In this document: positions 40,897 to 49,027 of the stretch, piece by piece | How the letters are laid out: each line of letters opens with the position of its first letter | How positions within the stretch are numbered: the stretch's first letter is position 1 | Virus record (IMG/VR): IMGVR_UViG_3300005842_000004 | Coordinates: 1-64,000 of that record | Origin: a virus | Direction: 5' to 3' (one strand) | Length of the DNA: 64,000 nt | Position numbers and translations under genes: made by a program | The notes under the pieces: model-generated | Databases searched by the model: none | Told to the model about the DNA's origin: nothing | The model's input: the letters and a program-made list of their open reading frames with translations, nothing else

Positions 40897-42176
40897 GCCG
40901 GCACCGGTTCCCCATTCTCGTCCAACACGTATTCTCCCTCACCATCGTCATCGATATCCGACCCACTCTCATCTTCATCCTCATCCGGCCACTTCGACTT
41001 GCTCATTTCATCCCACTGATAGATCACATCGGCCACAGTGTTGACATGGCCAGACGACCCAGGCTCGCGAGTCAAAGCGCAATAGAGATAATAGGCGAGC
41101 GGCACCGAGTCATGCTCCTCGCCAGTTTCAGGGTGCTTGTGCGGGGACATCAAGAGCTGGCAGAGATCGAGCAGCTCCTTCATCTTGACGGGCGGGACTG
41201 CCAACCCCTTGCCGGCACCCTTGGCAGCAGCAGCAGCAGTGATCTTGGCAGCGAGCTTGCGAACAGAGGCAGGAGCATTACCCTTGCCGGGCTTCTTCGT
41301 TGTCTTAGGCGCGGGCTTGGGTTTCAGATTGTCAGACTTCGGCCGGCCACGGGGACGTTTGGGCGCGTCGGCAGGAGCAGAGTCGCCACCTGGAGCGTGA
41401 TCGGCGCCATCACCACGGCTGATATCGTCGCCCTCCTCTACATCCGCTGATTTATTCATCGAATCGTCGACGGGCAATTCCGCCGTCGCCTCTGCCAGCA
41501 TCCGGGCGACCTCTGCTGTCTCCTCCTCGGCATGCTCGCGGAACAGGGTCTCGATCTCCTCGTCGGTCAGAGTGAGACTGGCTTGGGCGGCTTTCATAGT
41601 CATGCGTCCGTCATGCAACCGGTCCAGGATCGCTGGGGATGCAGACAAGAGCTTGGACAGGGTGTGCGTAATCCATCCCTCTGAGACGCGAAGGAGCTTG
41701 GCAATCTCGGCGTCGGACATGTCGGATTTACGAGCCTGGCGGACGACTTCGACCTGGTCAGCGTAGGAGAGGGGGTTATGGGCGTTGTCCTGCACCATGA
41801 CCTTGAGCCATTCGGACTGCGGTGCATCATAGATCACATATCGCAACCCGAGCGGCGCAGTGAATCCGTGGATGACCGACAGCTCGTCGAAATTGTCCCG
41901 AATCCGCTTGATCGCTTCGAGCCGACGCCGACCACCGAGCAGGCGCAATCCACCATCCGGCTTTTTGACCAGGATTGCCGGGGACTGCTGACCGATCGGG
42001 TTGTCGGCAAGCATTTGGATCATTTCTTCGATCGAATTGGGGCCGGTCTCGGGGATGGCATGGCGGATATTGTTCCCAACGTCGATGGAGTCGAGGTCTT
42101 TGGGATCGATAACTTGATAGACGTCGCGCGGGGCCTTGGTGGTGATGGTGGAATCGCCGGAACCATACGTGGGCAT
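40893..42176 (-). CDS. ParB/Spo0J-like nuclease-domain protein
   Basis: 427 residues. N-terminal ParB domain: IDPKDLDSIDVGNNIRHAIP, LADNPIGQQSPAILV and GLRLLGGRRRLEAIKRI (ParB box II, GERR type). Then a KorB-like HTH: MSDAEIAKLLRVSEGWITHTLSKLL. The C-terminal half is Lys/Pro/Ala-rich (RPRGRPKSDN) and Asp/Glu-rich at the end. In phages ParB-like proteins act in partition, regulation or as nucleases. ATG with AAAGGAG 9 bases upstream. Confidence 0.85.
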   Translation of the reverse strand: MPTYGSGDSTITTKAPRDVYQVIDPKDLDSIDVGNNIRHAIPETGPNSIEEMIQMLADNPIGQQSPAILVKKPDGGLRLLGGRRRLEAIKRIRDNFDELSVIHGFTAPLGLRYVIYDAPQSEWLKVMVQDNAHNPLSYADQVEVVRQARKSDMSDAEIAKLLRVSEGWITHTLSKLLSASPAILDRLHDGRMTMKAAQASLTLTDEEIETLFREHAEEETAEVARMLAEATAELPVDDSMNKSADVEEGDDISRGDGADHAPGGDSAPADAPKRPRGRPKSDNLKPKPAPKTTKKPGKGNAPASVRKLAAKITAAAAAKGAGKGLAVPPVKMKELLDLCQLLMSPHKHPETGEEHDSVPLAYYLYCALTREPGSSGHVNTVADVIYQWDEMSKSKWPDEDEDESGSDIDDDGEGEYVLDENGEPVPA

Positions 42177-42209
42177 GAGAGGGTCTCCTTTGCAGCAAAA
42201 TAGAGGAAA

Positions 42210-42506
42210 TCAATCTGGTGGTGTGATCTTGACGATGTATCCGGACGGTCCGGACACCTCAGAGAAATTCAATCCTAATCGTGTGGCCGATTCGACAATA
42301 TGGCAGGTTTCGCAAGTCACAGCGTCGGCCGAACAGTCATAGCTTCGAATCATGAAGCGATGGCCATTGTCAGCGCAGTCTTCAAGAAGTAGACGGCGTT
42401 CGCATGCCTGGGTGTGACTGCCGATAGAGTGTTCGATCGCGCAGACAGAGCAAGAGCACCCGCAACATGGATGGATGATCGGTGCCGGTGTCGGGTTGTC
42501 GCTCAT
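42210..42506 (-). CDS. small cysteine-rich protein
   Basis: 98 residues. Cysteine runs CCGCSCSVC, ACERR, DCADNG, DCSADAVTCETC; up to 11 Cys and several His, so zinc binding is likely. C-terminus is beta-like (SGPSGYIVKITPP). Overlaps the following gene by ATGA. Unknown. Confidence 0.6.
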   Translation of the reverse strand: MSDNPTPAPIIHPCCGCSCSVCAIEHSIGSHTQACERRLLLEDCADNGHRFMIRSYDCSADAVTCETCHIVESATRLGLNFSEVSGPSGYIVKITPPD

Positions 42507-42802
42507 CGATTTATCCGTCGTGAAATGCAGCTCATCCGCTCAGCGTGCATGCATACGTTGCACCGTGTTCCGATCGATGCCCGCATTTCTACCGCGTCGC
42601 CATCAGTCTTGCCGCATGCGCACGGGCCACAAGTCAGAGCATGGAGTAGCTCGGATCGAAATGCGCTCTCTTGAATAGATGCCGCACCGGTCGGCTCAGC
42701 AACAAGAACCGAAAAGGCGATGAGATTGACTCGCTCGGCTTGATTGATCCGGGCTTGCCTTAGACTGCACGACCTCATTTCGGATCTCATTTCGGATCTC
42801 AT
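42503..42802 (-). CDS. small cysteine-containing protein with triplicated start
   Basis: 99 residues. The start region is three tandem copies of a 12-bp unit, so the protein starts MRSEMRSEMRS and three ATGs are possible. Body is Ala/Arg-rich; Cys near the C-terminus (CGPCACGKTDGDAV, RCNVCMHAERMSC) could bind zinc. Function unknown. Confidence 0.58.
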   Translation of the reverse strand: MRSEMRSEMRSCSLRQARINQAERVNLIAFSVLVAEPTGAASIQESAFRSELLHALTCGPCACGKTDGDAVEMRASIGTRCNVCMHAERMSCISRRINR

Positions 42803-42810
42803 TTCGGATC
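42775..42810 (-). repeat. three tandem 12-bp repeats at a gene junction
   Basis: TCATTTCGGATC occurs three times in a row at 42775, 42787 and 42799. On the minus strand each copy is GATCCGAAATGA and carries the AAATGA stop/start overlap, so the upstream gene's end and the downstream gene's start motif are triplicated. Confidence 0.8.
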
Positions 42811-43167
42811 AATCTCCGGATTGGCGACGTCCAGCATGCACCCAGCGCACACGTCTCCAGCTCTGGCCGATCTGTCAATGACTGCCGCTTGATGGCACCC
42901 AGGACAGACTAGGGGTAGATGGGACATCGCCCGGCTGACCATCATGCCGACCGCCTGAGGGGTAATGCCGAGCGCTCGGGCGACTTCGGACTTGACCCCA
43001 AGCCGGCGGTAGAGCTCGTACACGGCGGACTGGCGGGGGGTCATATGGCGAGCGGATCGACCGGATTTGCCGGACTTCGACTTGGACTTTGACTTCGACT
43101 TTGGCTTGGGCCGGAGCGCAATCGGGCGGCGACGGCGAGTGGGGACGGATTGGGCGCGCTTGGACAT
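42799..43167 (-). CDS. DNA-binding protein with sigma region 4-like HTH and zinc finger, leaderless
   Basis: 122 residues. N-terminal basic disordered tail: Arg/Lys/Ser, with KSKSKSKSKS repeats. HTH: MTPRQSAVYELYRRLGVKSE, VARALGITPQAVGMMVSRA (region 4-like). C-terminal zinc pair CPGC...CAGC. The ATG lies 8 bases after the -10 box TACCAT of its own operator-promoter, so translation is probably leaderless. Autoregulated transcription factor is plausible; no direct homologue recognised. Confidence 0.72.
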   Translation of the reverse strand: MSKRAQSVPTRRRRPIALRPKPKSKSKSKSKSGKSGRSARHMTPRQSAVYELYRRLGVKSEVARALGITPQAVGMMVSRAMSHLPLVCPGCHQAAVIDRSARAGDVCAGCMLDVANPEIDPK

Positions 43168-43175
43168 TGGCGTAG

Positions 43176-43208
43176 ATGGTAGCGGGTGAAGAGTGGAGTT
43201 GTCAACCG
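43176..43208 (-). promoter_or_regulatory. operator-promoter, leftward (site 4, half-palindrome)
   Basis: TTGACA (43205-43200) and TACCAT (43181-43176) are 18 bp apart on the minus strand. Only the right half of the palindrome is conserved (GTTGTCAACCG with GAG instead of CGG on the left). Drives the HTH/zinc gene at 43167 with a leader of about 2-3 bases. Overlaps the end of the 43202-44092 gene. Confidence 0.6.
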
Positions 43209-44092
43209 TCACGACGGCGAAGTGATGCATCTCGGAGCGCGGTCGCCTTATTCCCCGTCGCATCGTCTAGCAGCTCATCTCGCAACGGGAAGAGTCCGTC
43301 AGGTTTCTTCGCCTTCGATTCAATAATCACCACGCCATCGACCATCAGCCGCCATCGAGGGTATAGATGAGATCCTCGATTGTCGATCTCAATTCGGATA
43401 GGCAAGGTCAATATGTCCATCCGCTCGATAGTCGGAATGTGGTTGGTGATGATGCGGAACGGGAAATGGTATTCGACAAACGACCCGACATACATCATGA
43501 CATCCGGCCCGAGTGCGGTAGACAGGTCGTCGATCGATGCGTGTGGGTCGATGTCGCCCGGGATGGATGAGCCAGGAAACCGCTGCCCGTGGTTTGGGTT
43601 GCGCATCGACTCGCACGGGGATAGGCGGGAATAGGACAGGAGATGGTCGTCGGTGTCGAAGGTCAGGCGCCCGGATTCCAGCGCTCGAAACAGGGCGGAC
43701 ATACCGGCTGGGCGGGAGTGGGTGCCGATATGGTGGGCAAGATAGATGCCGGACGCCACAGAATCGACCGTACGCGCCCAATACAACCCAGGGCCTAGCA
43801 GACCTCCTACCCTGTCGTCCGATGTCTCAGCGGGGCGGGGCGGGCCAGAGAATGCGTCCATCTCCCACGAGTAGCGGTCGGCGTCGGACAAGATCAGCGG
43901 CTCGTCGTATGGGTCGAAAGGGAGGCGGCACGGGCACACGGTGTCGGATGATGTCATATCGCACGCGCACTCGCAGCCGGCACCGTGGTCATGATCATGC
44001 TCAGCAGGGCCAACCCGTGTCGCTTGGGCGTGCCGGGCTTGTGCGGTCGCCTCCCATTTGCCGGGGCGGGAACGATTCGAGCGGAAGGCCAT
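43202..44092 (-). CDS. hypothetical protein with histidine/cysteine-rich N-terminus
   Basis: 296 residues. N-terminal region: EHDHDHGAGCECACDM then TVCPCRLPFD, so metal binding is likely; the middle and C-terminal regions are alpha/beta with LTLPIRIEIDNRGSHLYPRWRL. Begins by TAATG with the upstream gene. Not recognised. Confidence 0.6.
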   Translation of the reverse strand: MAFRSNRSRPGKWEATAQARHAQATRVGPAEHDHDHGAGCECACDMTSSDTVCPCRLPFDPYDEPLILSDADRYSWEMDAFSGPPRPAETSDDRVGGLLGPGLYWARTVDSVASGIYLAHHIGTHSRPAGMSALFRALESGRLTFDTDDHLLSYSRLSPCESMRNPNHGQRFPGSSIPGDIDPHASIDDLSTALGPDVMMYVGSFVEYHFPFRIITNHIPTIERMDILTLPIRIEIDNRGSHLYPRWRLMVDGVVIIESKAKKPDGLFPLRDELLDDATGNKATALRDASLRRRDG

Positions 44093-45018
44093 TACGCCCT
44101 CTCTTCTCGCGACAAGCGGCGAACAACCGCTTTCCGCAAGTGTTCTGCCAGCTTGCCGGATACTTCGGCGGTCTCTTGTGAGATCGGACCGTCTACCTCG
44201 ATCGCAACTCGGACACGTTCGCCAAGATCTGTCGCCACGAAATTATCAGCCTCACCAACGGCAGTGCAGTGGCCAACAAGCGCCCGGATCGCTTGGATGA
44301 ATAGAGGTGGCGCCGGCTTGCCATAGAACGTCAGCAATGACCACGGCTGAGCTTCGTCGGGTTCTGGAATCTGACCGGCGGGCGCATATGCCGTGTCCCG
44401 CTGCTCAATTCCGCGCGAGGTCAGACGGAATTCCTGCAACTCGGAAGCGTCGATCCAACGGTAAATCTCGGCGTTACCGACATCGTCAACGTCGTCTGCA
44501 CTGCCTGCCGCCATCCCATGCGTGCCATCAAATCCCCGCCATCCGGTAGTGTGGAACTCCTCACCTTCAAGCTTGGCGGCGGCGCGCTGAATCACATCCA
44601 TCGCTTTGAGGTCTCCTGCTGACGCGGCTCTGCTGCCGAGTACTACTTCCGCCGTCTCGCCCAGGATCGCCTCTTGGATATATCCGTGGACATTCGACCG
44701 TCCGTCTCGTGGGTTTCCTCGGATCTCGTGTCGTCCTTTGACCGTGCGCCGGTCGACCGCGTCTCGGATGAAGTCAGGAGTGCCGACGTATTCGAGGACG
44801 CGGAGGATGCGGTGTTGGGGGATAGGCGCGGCAGAAACACGTGGCGCGCTCTCGGCGAACGCTGTCACTCGCACGACACCGATCATCTCCTCTGCATTGA
44901 CATACCCTTGCTCGCGACACTCGGAGCAGATCCGCATTGGGTCGTCTGTCGGCGTGCGACACCAGAGACAACCGGCTTTGCGCGGCTCACTCTGATCACT
45001 CTCGACTTGATCGCTCAT
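44092..45018 (-). CDS. hypothetical protein with N-terminal zinc finger
   Basis: 308 residues. N-terminus CLWCRTPTDDPMRICSECRE is a CxxC-CxxC finger. The rest is alpha/beta with no known motif (HRILRVLEYVGTPDFIRDAV, FVATDLGERVRVAIEVDG). ATGA overlap with the previous gene. Unknown. Confidence 0.58.
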   Translation of the reverse strand: MSDQVESDQSEPRKAGCLWCRTPTDDPMRICSECREQGYVNAEEMIGVVRVTAFAESAPRVSAAPIPQHRILRVLEYVGTPDFIRDAVDRRTVKGRHEIRGNPRDGRSNVHGYIQEAILGETAEVVLGSRAASAGDLKAMDVIQRAAAKLEGEEFHTTGWRGFDGTHGMAAGSADDVDDVGNAEIYRWIDASELQEFRLTSRGIEQRDTAYAPAGQIPEPDEAQPWSLLTFYGKPAPPLFIQAIRALVGHCTAVGEADNFVATDLGERVRVAIEVDGPISQETAEVSGKLAEHLRKAVVRRLSREERA

Positions 45019-45470
45019 GACTCATCTCCTTCTGGAGTATTGCGGATGAAAATCGTCGGACGGCTCCCCTTCCCGTGCGCAGGCGATCCAACGGCGATAT
45101 CTGGCGTGTCCCACAACGCTTGACGAAGGGTTTCCGGGTCGGCCGTGTGTCCACGCTCAGCCAGAGCCGCTCGGACATCATTGCGAGTGAATCGCGGTGG
45201 AAGACTCGGCAGTAGCTCGCGGATGATCGAGACGAGATCGAGACGACGCCAAATCGTGGCCTTGGACGGGATTTGGCGCGGACGAGGTAAGACGAATGCG
45301 ACCGCGGCGAGAAGATCGGCATACGCCCTGTCCATGTCCAGGCAATGGGTGACGGAGCCGCGCAAGCTCTCATCCACGGTCTCTGCACGGGCGAGATCGA
45401 CGACACGCTCAGCCGCAATCAGCACGCGAGAGCGGACAGAGGGAGGACTCTCGACTTTTTCTTGACTCAT
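45015..45470 (-). CDS. hypothetical protein
   Basis: 151 residues. ATG at 45470 with GAGG 7 bases upstream. Helical N-terminus (VLIAAERVVDLARAETVDES) and a winged-helix-like C-terminal part (RFTRNDVRAALAERGHTADP). No family recognised. The 273-base gap upstream (45471-45743) holds no gene. Confidence 0.55.
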   Translation of the reverse strand: MSQEKVESPPSVRSRVLIAAERVVDLARAETVDESLRGSVTHCLDMDRAYADLLAAVAFVLPRPRQIPSKATIWRRLDLVSIIRELLPSLPPRFTRNDVRAALAERGHTADPETLRQALWDTPDIAVGSPAHGKGSRPTIFIRNTPEGDES

Positions 45471-45527
45471 TATGTTCCTCGTTTCTGTATTCAAAGGTTA
45501 CCGCAGCGCCGGACCCGTCCATTACCT

Positions 45528-45544
45528 ATAAGTAGTTCTTATAC
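45528..45544. repeat. TATAAG/CTTATA inverted repeat in the 45471-45743 gap
   Basis: TATAAG, 5 bases, CTTATA: perfect 6-bp arms in the non-coding gap, which is more A/T-rich than its surroundings. The gap also contains CCGC-GCGG (about 45599) and a rightward promoter candidate. Could be an operator of the leftward gene at 45470 or part of a replication or immunity control region. Confidence 0.45.
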
Positions 45545-45648
45545 CAATAGGGCGTCTTCCCGCATTACACTAGCCTACTAACCGTCCACATCGACATACC
45601 GCGTAATCTGCGGAACCCGGCCCGTACCACTTACGCTCCAGTCGTGAA

Positions 45649-45677
45649 TTGTTAGAGTTTTGTACGTTTCCGATAAT
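45649..45677 (+). promoter_or_regulatory. candidate rightward promoter
   Basis: TTGTTA (45649-45654) and GATAAT (45672-45677) are 17 bp apart on the plus strand. The 10 bp ACTTACGCTC (45629) lies 10 bp before the -35 box, just as it lies 11 bp before the -35 boxes at 12961 and 46677 on the other strand. It points away from the leftward genes, with no plus-strand gene beyond, so an antisense or small RNA is implied. Confidence 0.42.
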
Positions 45678-45743
45678 CATTGACTGTAGCACTCTCCGAG
45701 ACCGATAAGACGCTGTTAGTCCTAATGCTTGACTGGTCATCTA

Positions 45744-46385
45744 CTACTTCCCGAGTCTCACCTGCTTCCGAATGAGTACATTTCCGGACAGGTCGAAAGT
45801 GATTCCTTTGTTAAGCATTAGCCAATCAATGACCGAGCGGAGGTGTTTGCGCTTGGTTGGGACGGTGTCAGCGTTCATCATCTGGTCGTAGATTGGGCGG
45901 AAAATGGGGTCAGAGTAGAGCGACTTGATCAGGTCTGACACGGTCGCCATGAATCGGGTAATCGACGTCCATTTGTCGCAGAGCTCGCGGCCGGCATCCG
46001 AGCCGGAGTGGAGCTTTTTGAAGGCGGCTGCGGATCGGGCGTCATGTTCTCGGCGGGCAGCAGACTCAGCCTCGATACCCGCCTCGTATGCGCGGATCTC
46101 GCTATCGCGGCCGGCCGATTCTTCGTCCTCTCGGCAGCGAAGAATGAGGAGAGGGTGCTGTGGGGCAGCGCCTGGATCGATCGAATCCAGGGCCGATTCC
46201 ACGTCCTTCCACACGCCGAGCAAGTGCCAGCGCTCGACAACTCCGCGACGGATGTATCGGTGATAGAGGAGGACATCCGAGCCATACACCAGTCCGCCCG
46301 GGCGATCGGCGCCACGTGATCTCCACTCTCTTTCGGCATCGTCAGGATCGACCTGGCTGAGTGCCCATTCCGATCGTAATGTCAT
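45744..46385 (-). CDS. hypothetical protein
   Basis: 213 residues from ATG at 46385 (a TTG at 46412 is possible). Contains LVYGSDVLLYHRYIRRGVVERWHLLGVW and helical SITRFMATVSDLIKSLYSD. No family recognised. Neither start has a good ribosome binding site. Confidence 0.5.
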   Translation of the reverse strand: MTLRSEWALSQVDPDDAEREWRSRGADRPGGLVYGSDVLLYHRYIRRGVVERWHLLGVWKDVESALDSIDPGAAPQHPLLILRCREDEESAGRDSEIRAYEAGIEAESAARREHDARSAAAFKKLHSGSDAGRELCDKWTSITRFMATVSDLIKSLYSDPIFRPIYDQMMNADTVPTKRKHLRSVIDWLMLNKGITFDLSGNVLIRKQVRLGK

Positions 46386-46418
46386 CCGGCCGGAACGATA
46401 GGGCGATGACAAGTTGAT

Positions 46419-46643
46419 TCATTTCGGCAGCTCCCCACCGCCGGCACGATAGGCCCGGCGCTCGGATTCGGTGAGTGATTCGTAAACTGTGACAAGTAAG
46501 GGAGGCCGGGAACCGCGCACATTGGACAGGCCGGATCGCTCGGATCGGCCAGATTGGACGGGTACGTCTTGAGGATGAGTGTGCGAGGGTGCTACTCGGC
46601 GGGTAGACCTAAGGTTGATGATTGCGCGGTTCCCGGTTCTCAT
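46419..46643 (-). CDS. small hypothetical protein, leaderless
   Basis: 74 residues. Basic and disordered N-terminus (RSTRRVAPSHTHPQD) with C-terminal VTVYESLTESERRAYRAG, a short helix. The ATG is 9 bases after the -10 box TATTCT of the operator-promoter, so the mRNA has almost no leader and no Shine-Dalgarno. Unknown function. Confidence 0.55.
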   Translation of the reverse strand: MRTGNRAIINLRSTRRVAPSHTHPQDVPVQSGRSERSGLSNVRGSRPPLLVTVYESLTESERRAYRAGGGELPK

Positions 46644-46652
46644 GGTGAGACC

Positions 46653-46685
46653 AGAATAGGCGCATCGCTAGGCGGTTGTCAACCG
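46653..46685 (-). promoter_or_regulatory. operator-promoter, leftward (site 5)
   Basis: TTGACA (46682-46677) and TATTCT (46658-46653), spacer 18 bp, inside perfect palindrome CGGTTGTCAACCG (46673-46685). Directly upstream is ACTTACGCTC in the same relative place as at site 3; the 15 bases GAATAGAGCGTAAGT are identical in the two sites. Drives the leaderless gene at 46643. Confidence 0.66.
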
Positions 46686-46719
46686 GAGGAATAGAGCGTA
46701 AGTCAGAGGAGTCTACCCG

Positions 46720-47553
46720 TCATCCCCCGTCGTCCTCTCCTCTGGGCGTCTTGCTCGCCTCTCCGCCCCCCTCCTCGATCTCCCGCACCCTCCGCATCGC
46801 CTCCTCCAGCATCAACACCTTAACCTCTAACATGACCTCCAGCTCGCGGGCACGGCTCAGCAACTTCTTCCTGTCGCTCGGATTAACGCACCTATCTGTC
46901 TGATTAGCCAGAACGATCATCATGGCATAGCTCGCCACCGTGCCATCCGTAGCACCATGAAATCCGCGTTTGTGTAGATCGCCCAATGCATCCGACACGA
47001 ATATCGGCACAGTAAACGACCGGGTATTCGTTGGCAGCTCCCTGGGTTGCACGACTTGAATGAGATGGTCTTTGATCTCGATGGACAGCTCGGATAGTTT
47101 GGCCTGATCCCGGTGAAAGTCATCAACCAGTGCGGCCAGTCGTTTTATGCTCTCCCATCTGGCCATGTGCAGACACCCGATGTGCATTGCGAGGCTGGCA
47201 ATGGTGCCGATGCCGACAGGGGAATGGGCGTAATGCTGGATTGAGCCGGCAATACGTGACATCTCGGCCGAATAGGATGGAATGCGGAGGGAGACGTTTT
47301 TGTCTTGGATGTAGCGGCCAGCAGAATAGCGTTTGCGGACGGGTTCGGATGAGAGGAGAGAGGAGAGATCGGCGTCGATTGTTAATGTGGATGGGTCGAT
47401 GTAGTCGGGATCGGGCGGAGAGGTGGAAGGGAGGCGGGCGAAAGTGAGGATGCGCGCGCCCGGTTCTCCGGCAGAGACGCCACCAGACATACCGGATGCG
47501 GATACACTGGTGGCGGATGGATCACTGAGTTTCGGTTGTACCGGATCGATCAT
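46720..47553 (-). CDS. hypothetical protein
   Basis: 277 residues. Ser/Pro-rich N-terminus (about 1-60) and a helical domain (RIPSYSAEMSRIAGSIQHYA, HLIQVVQPRELPTNTRSFTV) with C-terminal Glu/Arg helix (LEVMLEVKVLMLEEAMRRVR). No family recognised. Its stop is close to operator site 5. ATG start 7 bases after the PAPS-like gene's stop. Confidence 0.55.
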   Translation of the reverse strand: MIDPVQPKLSDPSATSVSASGMSGGVSAGEPGARILTFARLPSTSPPDPDYIDPSTLTIDADLSSLLSSEPVRKRYSAGRYIQDKNVSLRIPSYSAEMSRIAGSIQHYAHSPVGIGTIASLAMHIGCLHMARWESIKRLAALVDDFHRDQAKLSELSIEIKDHLIQVVQPRELPTNTRSFTVPIFVSDALGDLHKRGFHGATDGTVASYAMMIVLANQTDRCVNPSDRKKLLSRARELEVMLEVKVLMLEEAMRRVREIEEGGGEASKTPRGEDDGG

Positions 47554-47559
47554 TTTGGA

Positions 47560-48498
47560 TCACGAATCCGCGAAACATCCACAACCGCCAATATCAAAGC
47601 GATCGATTTCTTCTCCAGCCATGATGCGGTGCCGGAGTTGTGCAAGTGTCAGTGTCTTGTCGGCTCCAATCCGCCTATCACGAAGAATTGAGATGTCCGT
47701 GCGCCCCAAAAACTGCCGCATCTCTTCTTCTCGGCGTTCCCACTCATCGAACACGTCGGGGAGTTTATGGTAAAGATTGGTGAAGTGCCCAATGCCGGCT
47801 TTGACACACCCGCCGGAACAATTATTATGCGAGAATCCGAGATCATACAGGCCCGGACGTGCGATACCGTCAGTGGCCAGCTCTTCGAACATTTGATTCT
47901 TTGTCAGATATGGAGCTGAGCACATCGGGGCTTCGTAGATCCACGGATATCGACGATCACGCAAGCCGGTGAAACGGTGCTCTTCACTCCAATCGATCCC
48001 GACATAGACACGGGTCGACTCTGGCCTGCAATTTTCTCGCAGCCATTTATCGGCCATCTCCCGCTTCAAAATCTTGGAGCAAGGGTCTGTGCGTGAATTG
48101 CCCAGGAATCGTTCATCCCGGAAGACATCCCAAATCGTTCGCCCTTCTGCCAGCCAGATTAAACGTGGAATGCAAGAGCATACTTCAATACGCAAAACGG
48201 TTATAGCTTCTAATCTGGACTTCTCTTCCCTGGCAGGGGGAAGTGAGGCAGCTCGGATAACTAGATCCGGTCGTGATAATCCACTGATCTGGAGTGCAGT
48301 CTCCACCAAGAATCTGTATAGGTCGGAATCCTCACCCAGAGTGTCAGTAAACAGTAAGAGAGTTTCAGTGATTCCACGCCGTTGGATCACTCTACGAGCC
48401 GCACAATACGATCCGATGCCGCCGGAATACATAACAACATGTCGGCATGGTGGACGAGCGGACGATTTAAACGCCAAGTCGATCTCCGATCTGAGCAA
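47560..48498 (-). CDS. PAPS reductase-like/ATP-PP loop protein
   Basis: 312 residues, TTG start with AGGATAGA. P-loop VVMYSGGIGSYCAARR is the ATP-pyrophosphatase SGGxxS motif. LLFTDTLGEDSDLYRF and conserved Cys (CSCIPRLIW, DPCSKILKREM, CSGGCVKAGIGHF, GGCGCFADS) follow. It is the phage-type PAPS reductase/adenylyltransferase-like family seen in many phages, with possible roles in sulfur or nucleotide chemistry. Substrate cannot be read from the sequence. Gene 61 in order; preceded by an HNH gene. Confidence 0.75.
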   Translation of the reverse strand: MLRSEIDLAFKSSARPPCRHVVMYSGGIGSYCAARRVIQRRGITETLLLFTDTLGEDSDLYRFLVETALQISGLSRPDLVIRAASLPPAREEKSRLEAITVLRIEVCSCIPRLIWLAEGRTIWDVFRDERFLGNSRTDPCSKILKREMADKWLRENCRPESTRVYVGIDWSEEHRFTGLRDRRYPWIYEAPMCSAPYLTKNQMFEELATDGIARPGLYDLGFSHNNCSGGCVKAGIGHFTNLYHKLPDVFDEWERREEEMRQFLGRTDISILRDRRIGADKTLTLAQLRHRIMAGEEIDRFDIGGCGCFADS

Positions 48499-48499
48499 T

Positions 48500-49027
48500 C
48501 TATCCTAATCTATCACTTTTTGCTGCTCGCCCTAGAATAGCACCATACCTCGGCCAGTCTAGTTCTCGCGGAGGATCGGGCGGATCAAGAGAGATAAACC
48601 GGCCATCTTCCCCCCGTCCGACATAGATGGCGGAAGCGTGGATTCGTCCGTGATATTCGACCGCCACGAGCTCTAATGCGCCGAGAGAATCATCGGATAT
48701 GCCGTTGCGGTGGTGGGTGTGCTCATCCGAACGCGGTAAGTATCCCAGACTCTCGGCAATGAGAAACCGGGCCAGGCGTTGATAGCCGGCGGAATTGGCG
48801 TATGGGTGGCGAGGGTGGAGTGTGACGCAGCGGCGAGATTTATGATCAACCCAGACATTAAGTCCAATCGTGGCGCGGTCGGCCAGATCCCATCCATTCG
48901 GTGTGCGGATCAGGCGAATGCCAGGCGGGTATCCGGTTGACAGGCAGACAGAGCAGAATAGATATCTGGTGTTGCGTGCGCGCATTGGCCGGCCACAACA
49001 GAGCTGGATATCGGCGATGGCAGTCAC
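48500..49027 (-). CDS. HNH endonuclease with zinc finger
   Basis: 175 residues. N-terminal finger (CCGRPMRARNTRYLFCSVC). HNH_3 core: QRLARFLIAESLGYLPRSD, HTHHRNGISDDSLGALELV. Shares architecture with homing-type nucleases. ATGA overlap with the upstream gene. Confidence 0.78.
   Translation of the reverse strand: MTAIADIQLCCGRPMRARNTRYLFCSVCLSTGYPPGIRLIRTPNGWDLADRATIGLNVWVDHKSRRCVTLHPRHPYANSAGYQRLARFLIAESLGYLPRSDEHTHHRNGISDDSLGALELVAVEYHGRIHASAIYVGRGEDGRFISLDPPDPPRELDWPRYGAILGRAAKSDRLG

Noticed and set aside
45495-45560. TATAAG...CTTATA as a strong promoter for the gene at 45470
   Set aside because: No -35 box at 16-18 bp upstream of either TATA-like hexamer; only the inverted repeat is supported.
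45925-46263. Plus-strand open frames over 45744-46412
   Set aside because: They are shadows of the leftward gene; high Arg and Pro content and no ribosome binding site. The rightward promoter at 45649 does not support a protein.
46386-46418. 26-residue ATG frame beginning MNQLVIALSF between 46419 and 46385
   Set aside because: It overlaps the start of the next gene, has no ribosome binding site and shows no recognisable features.
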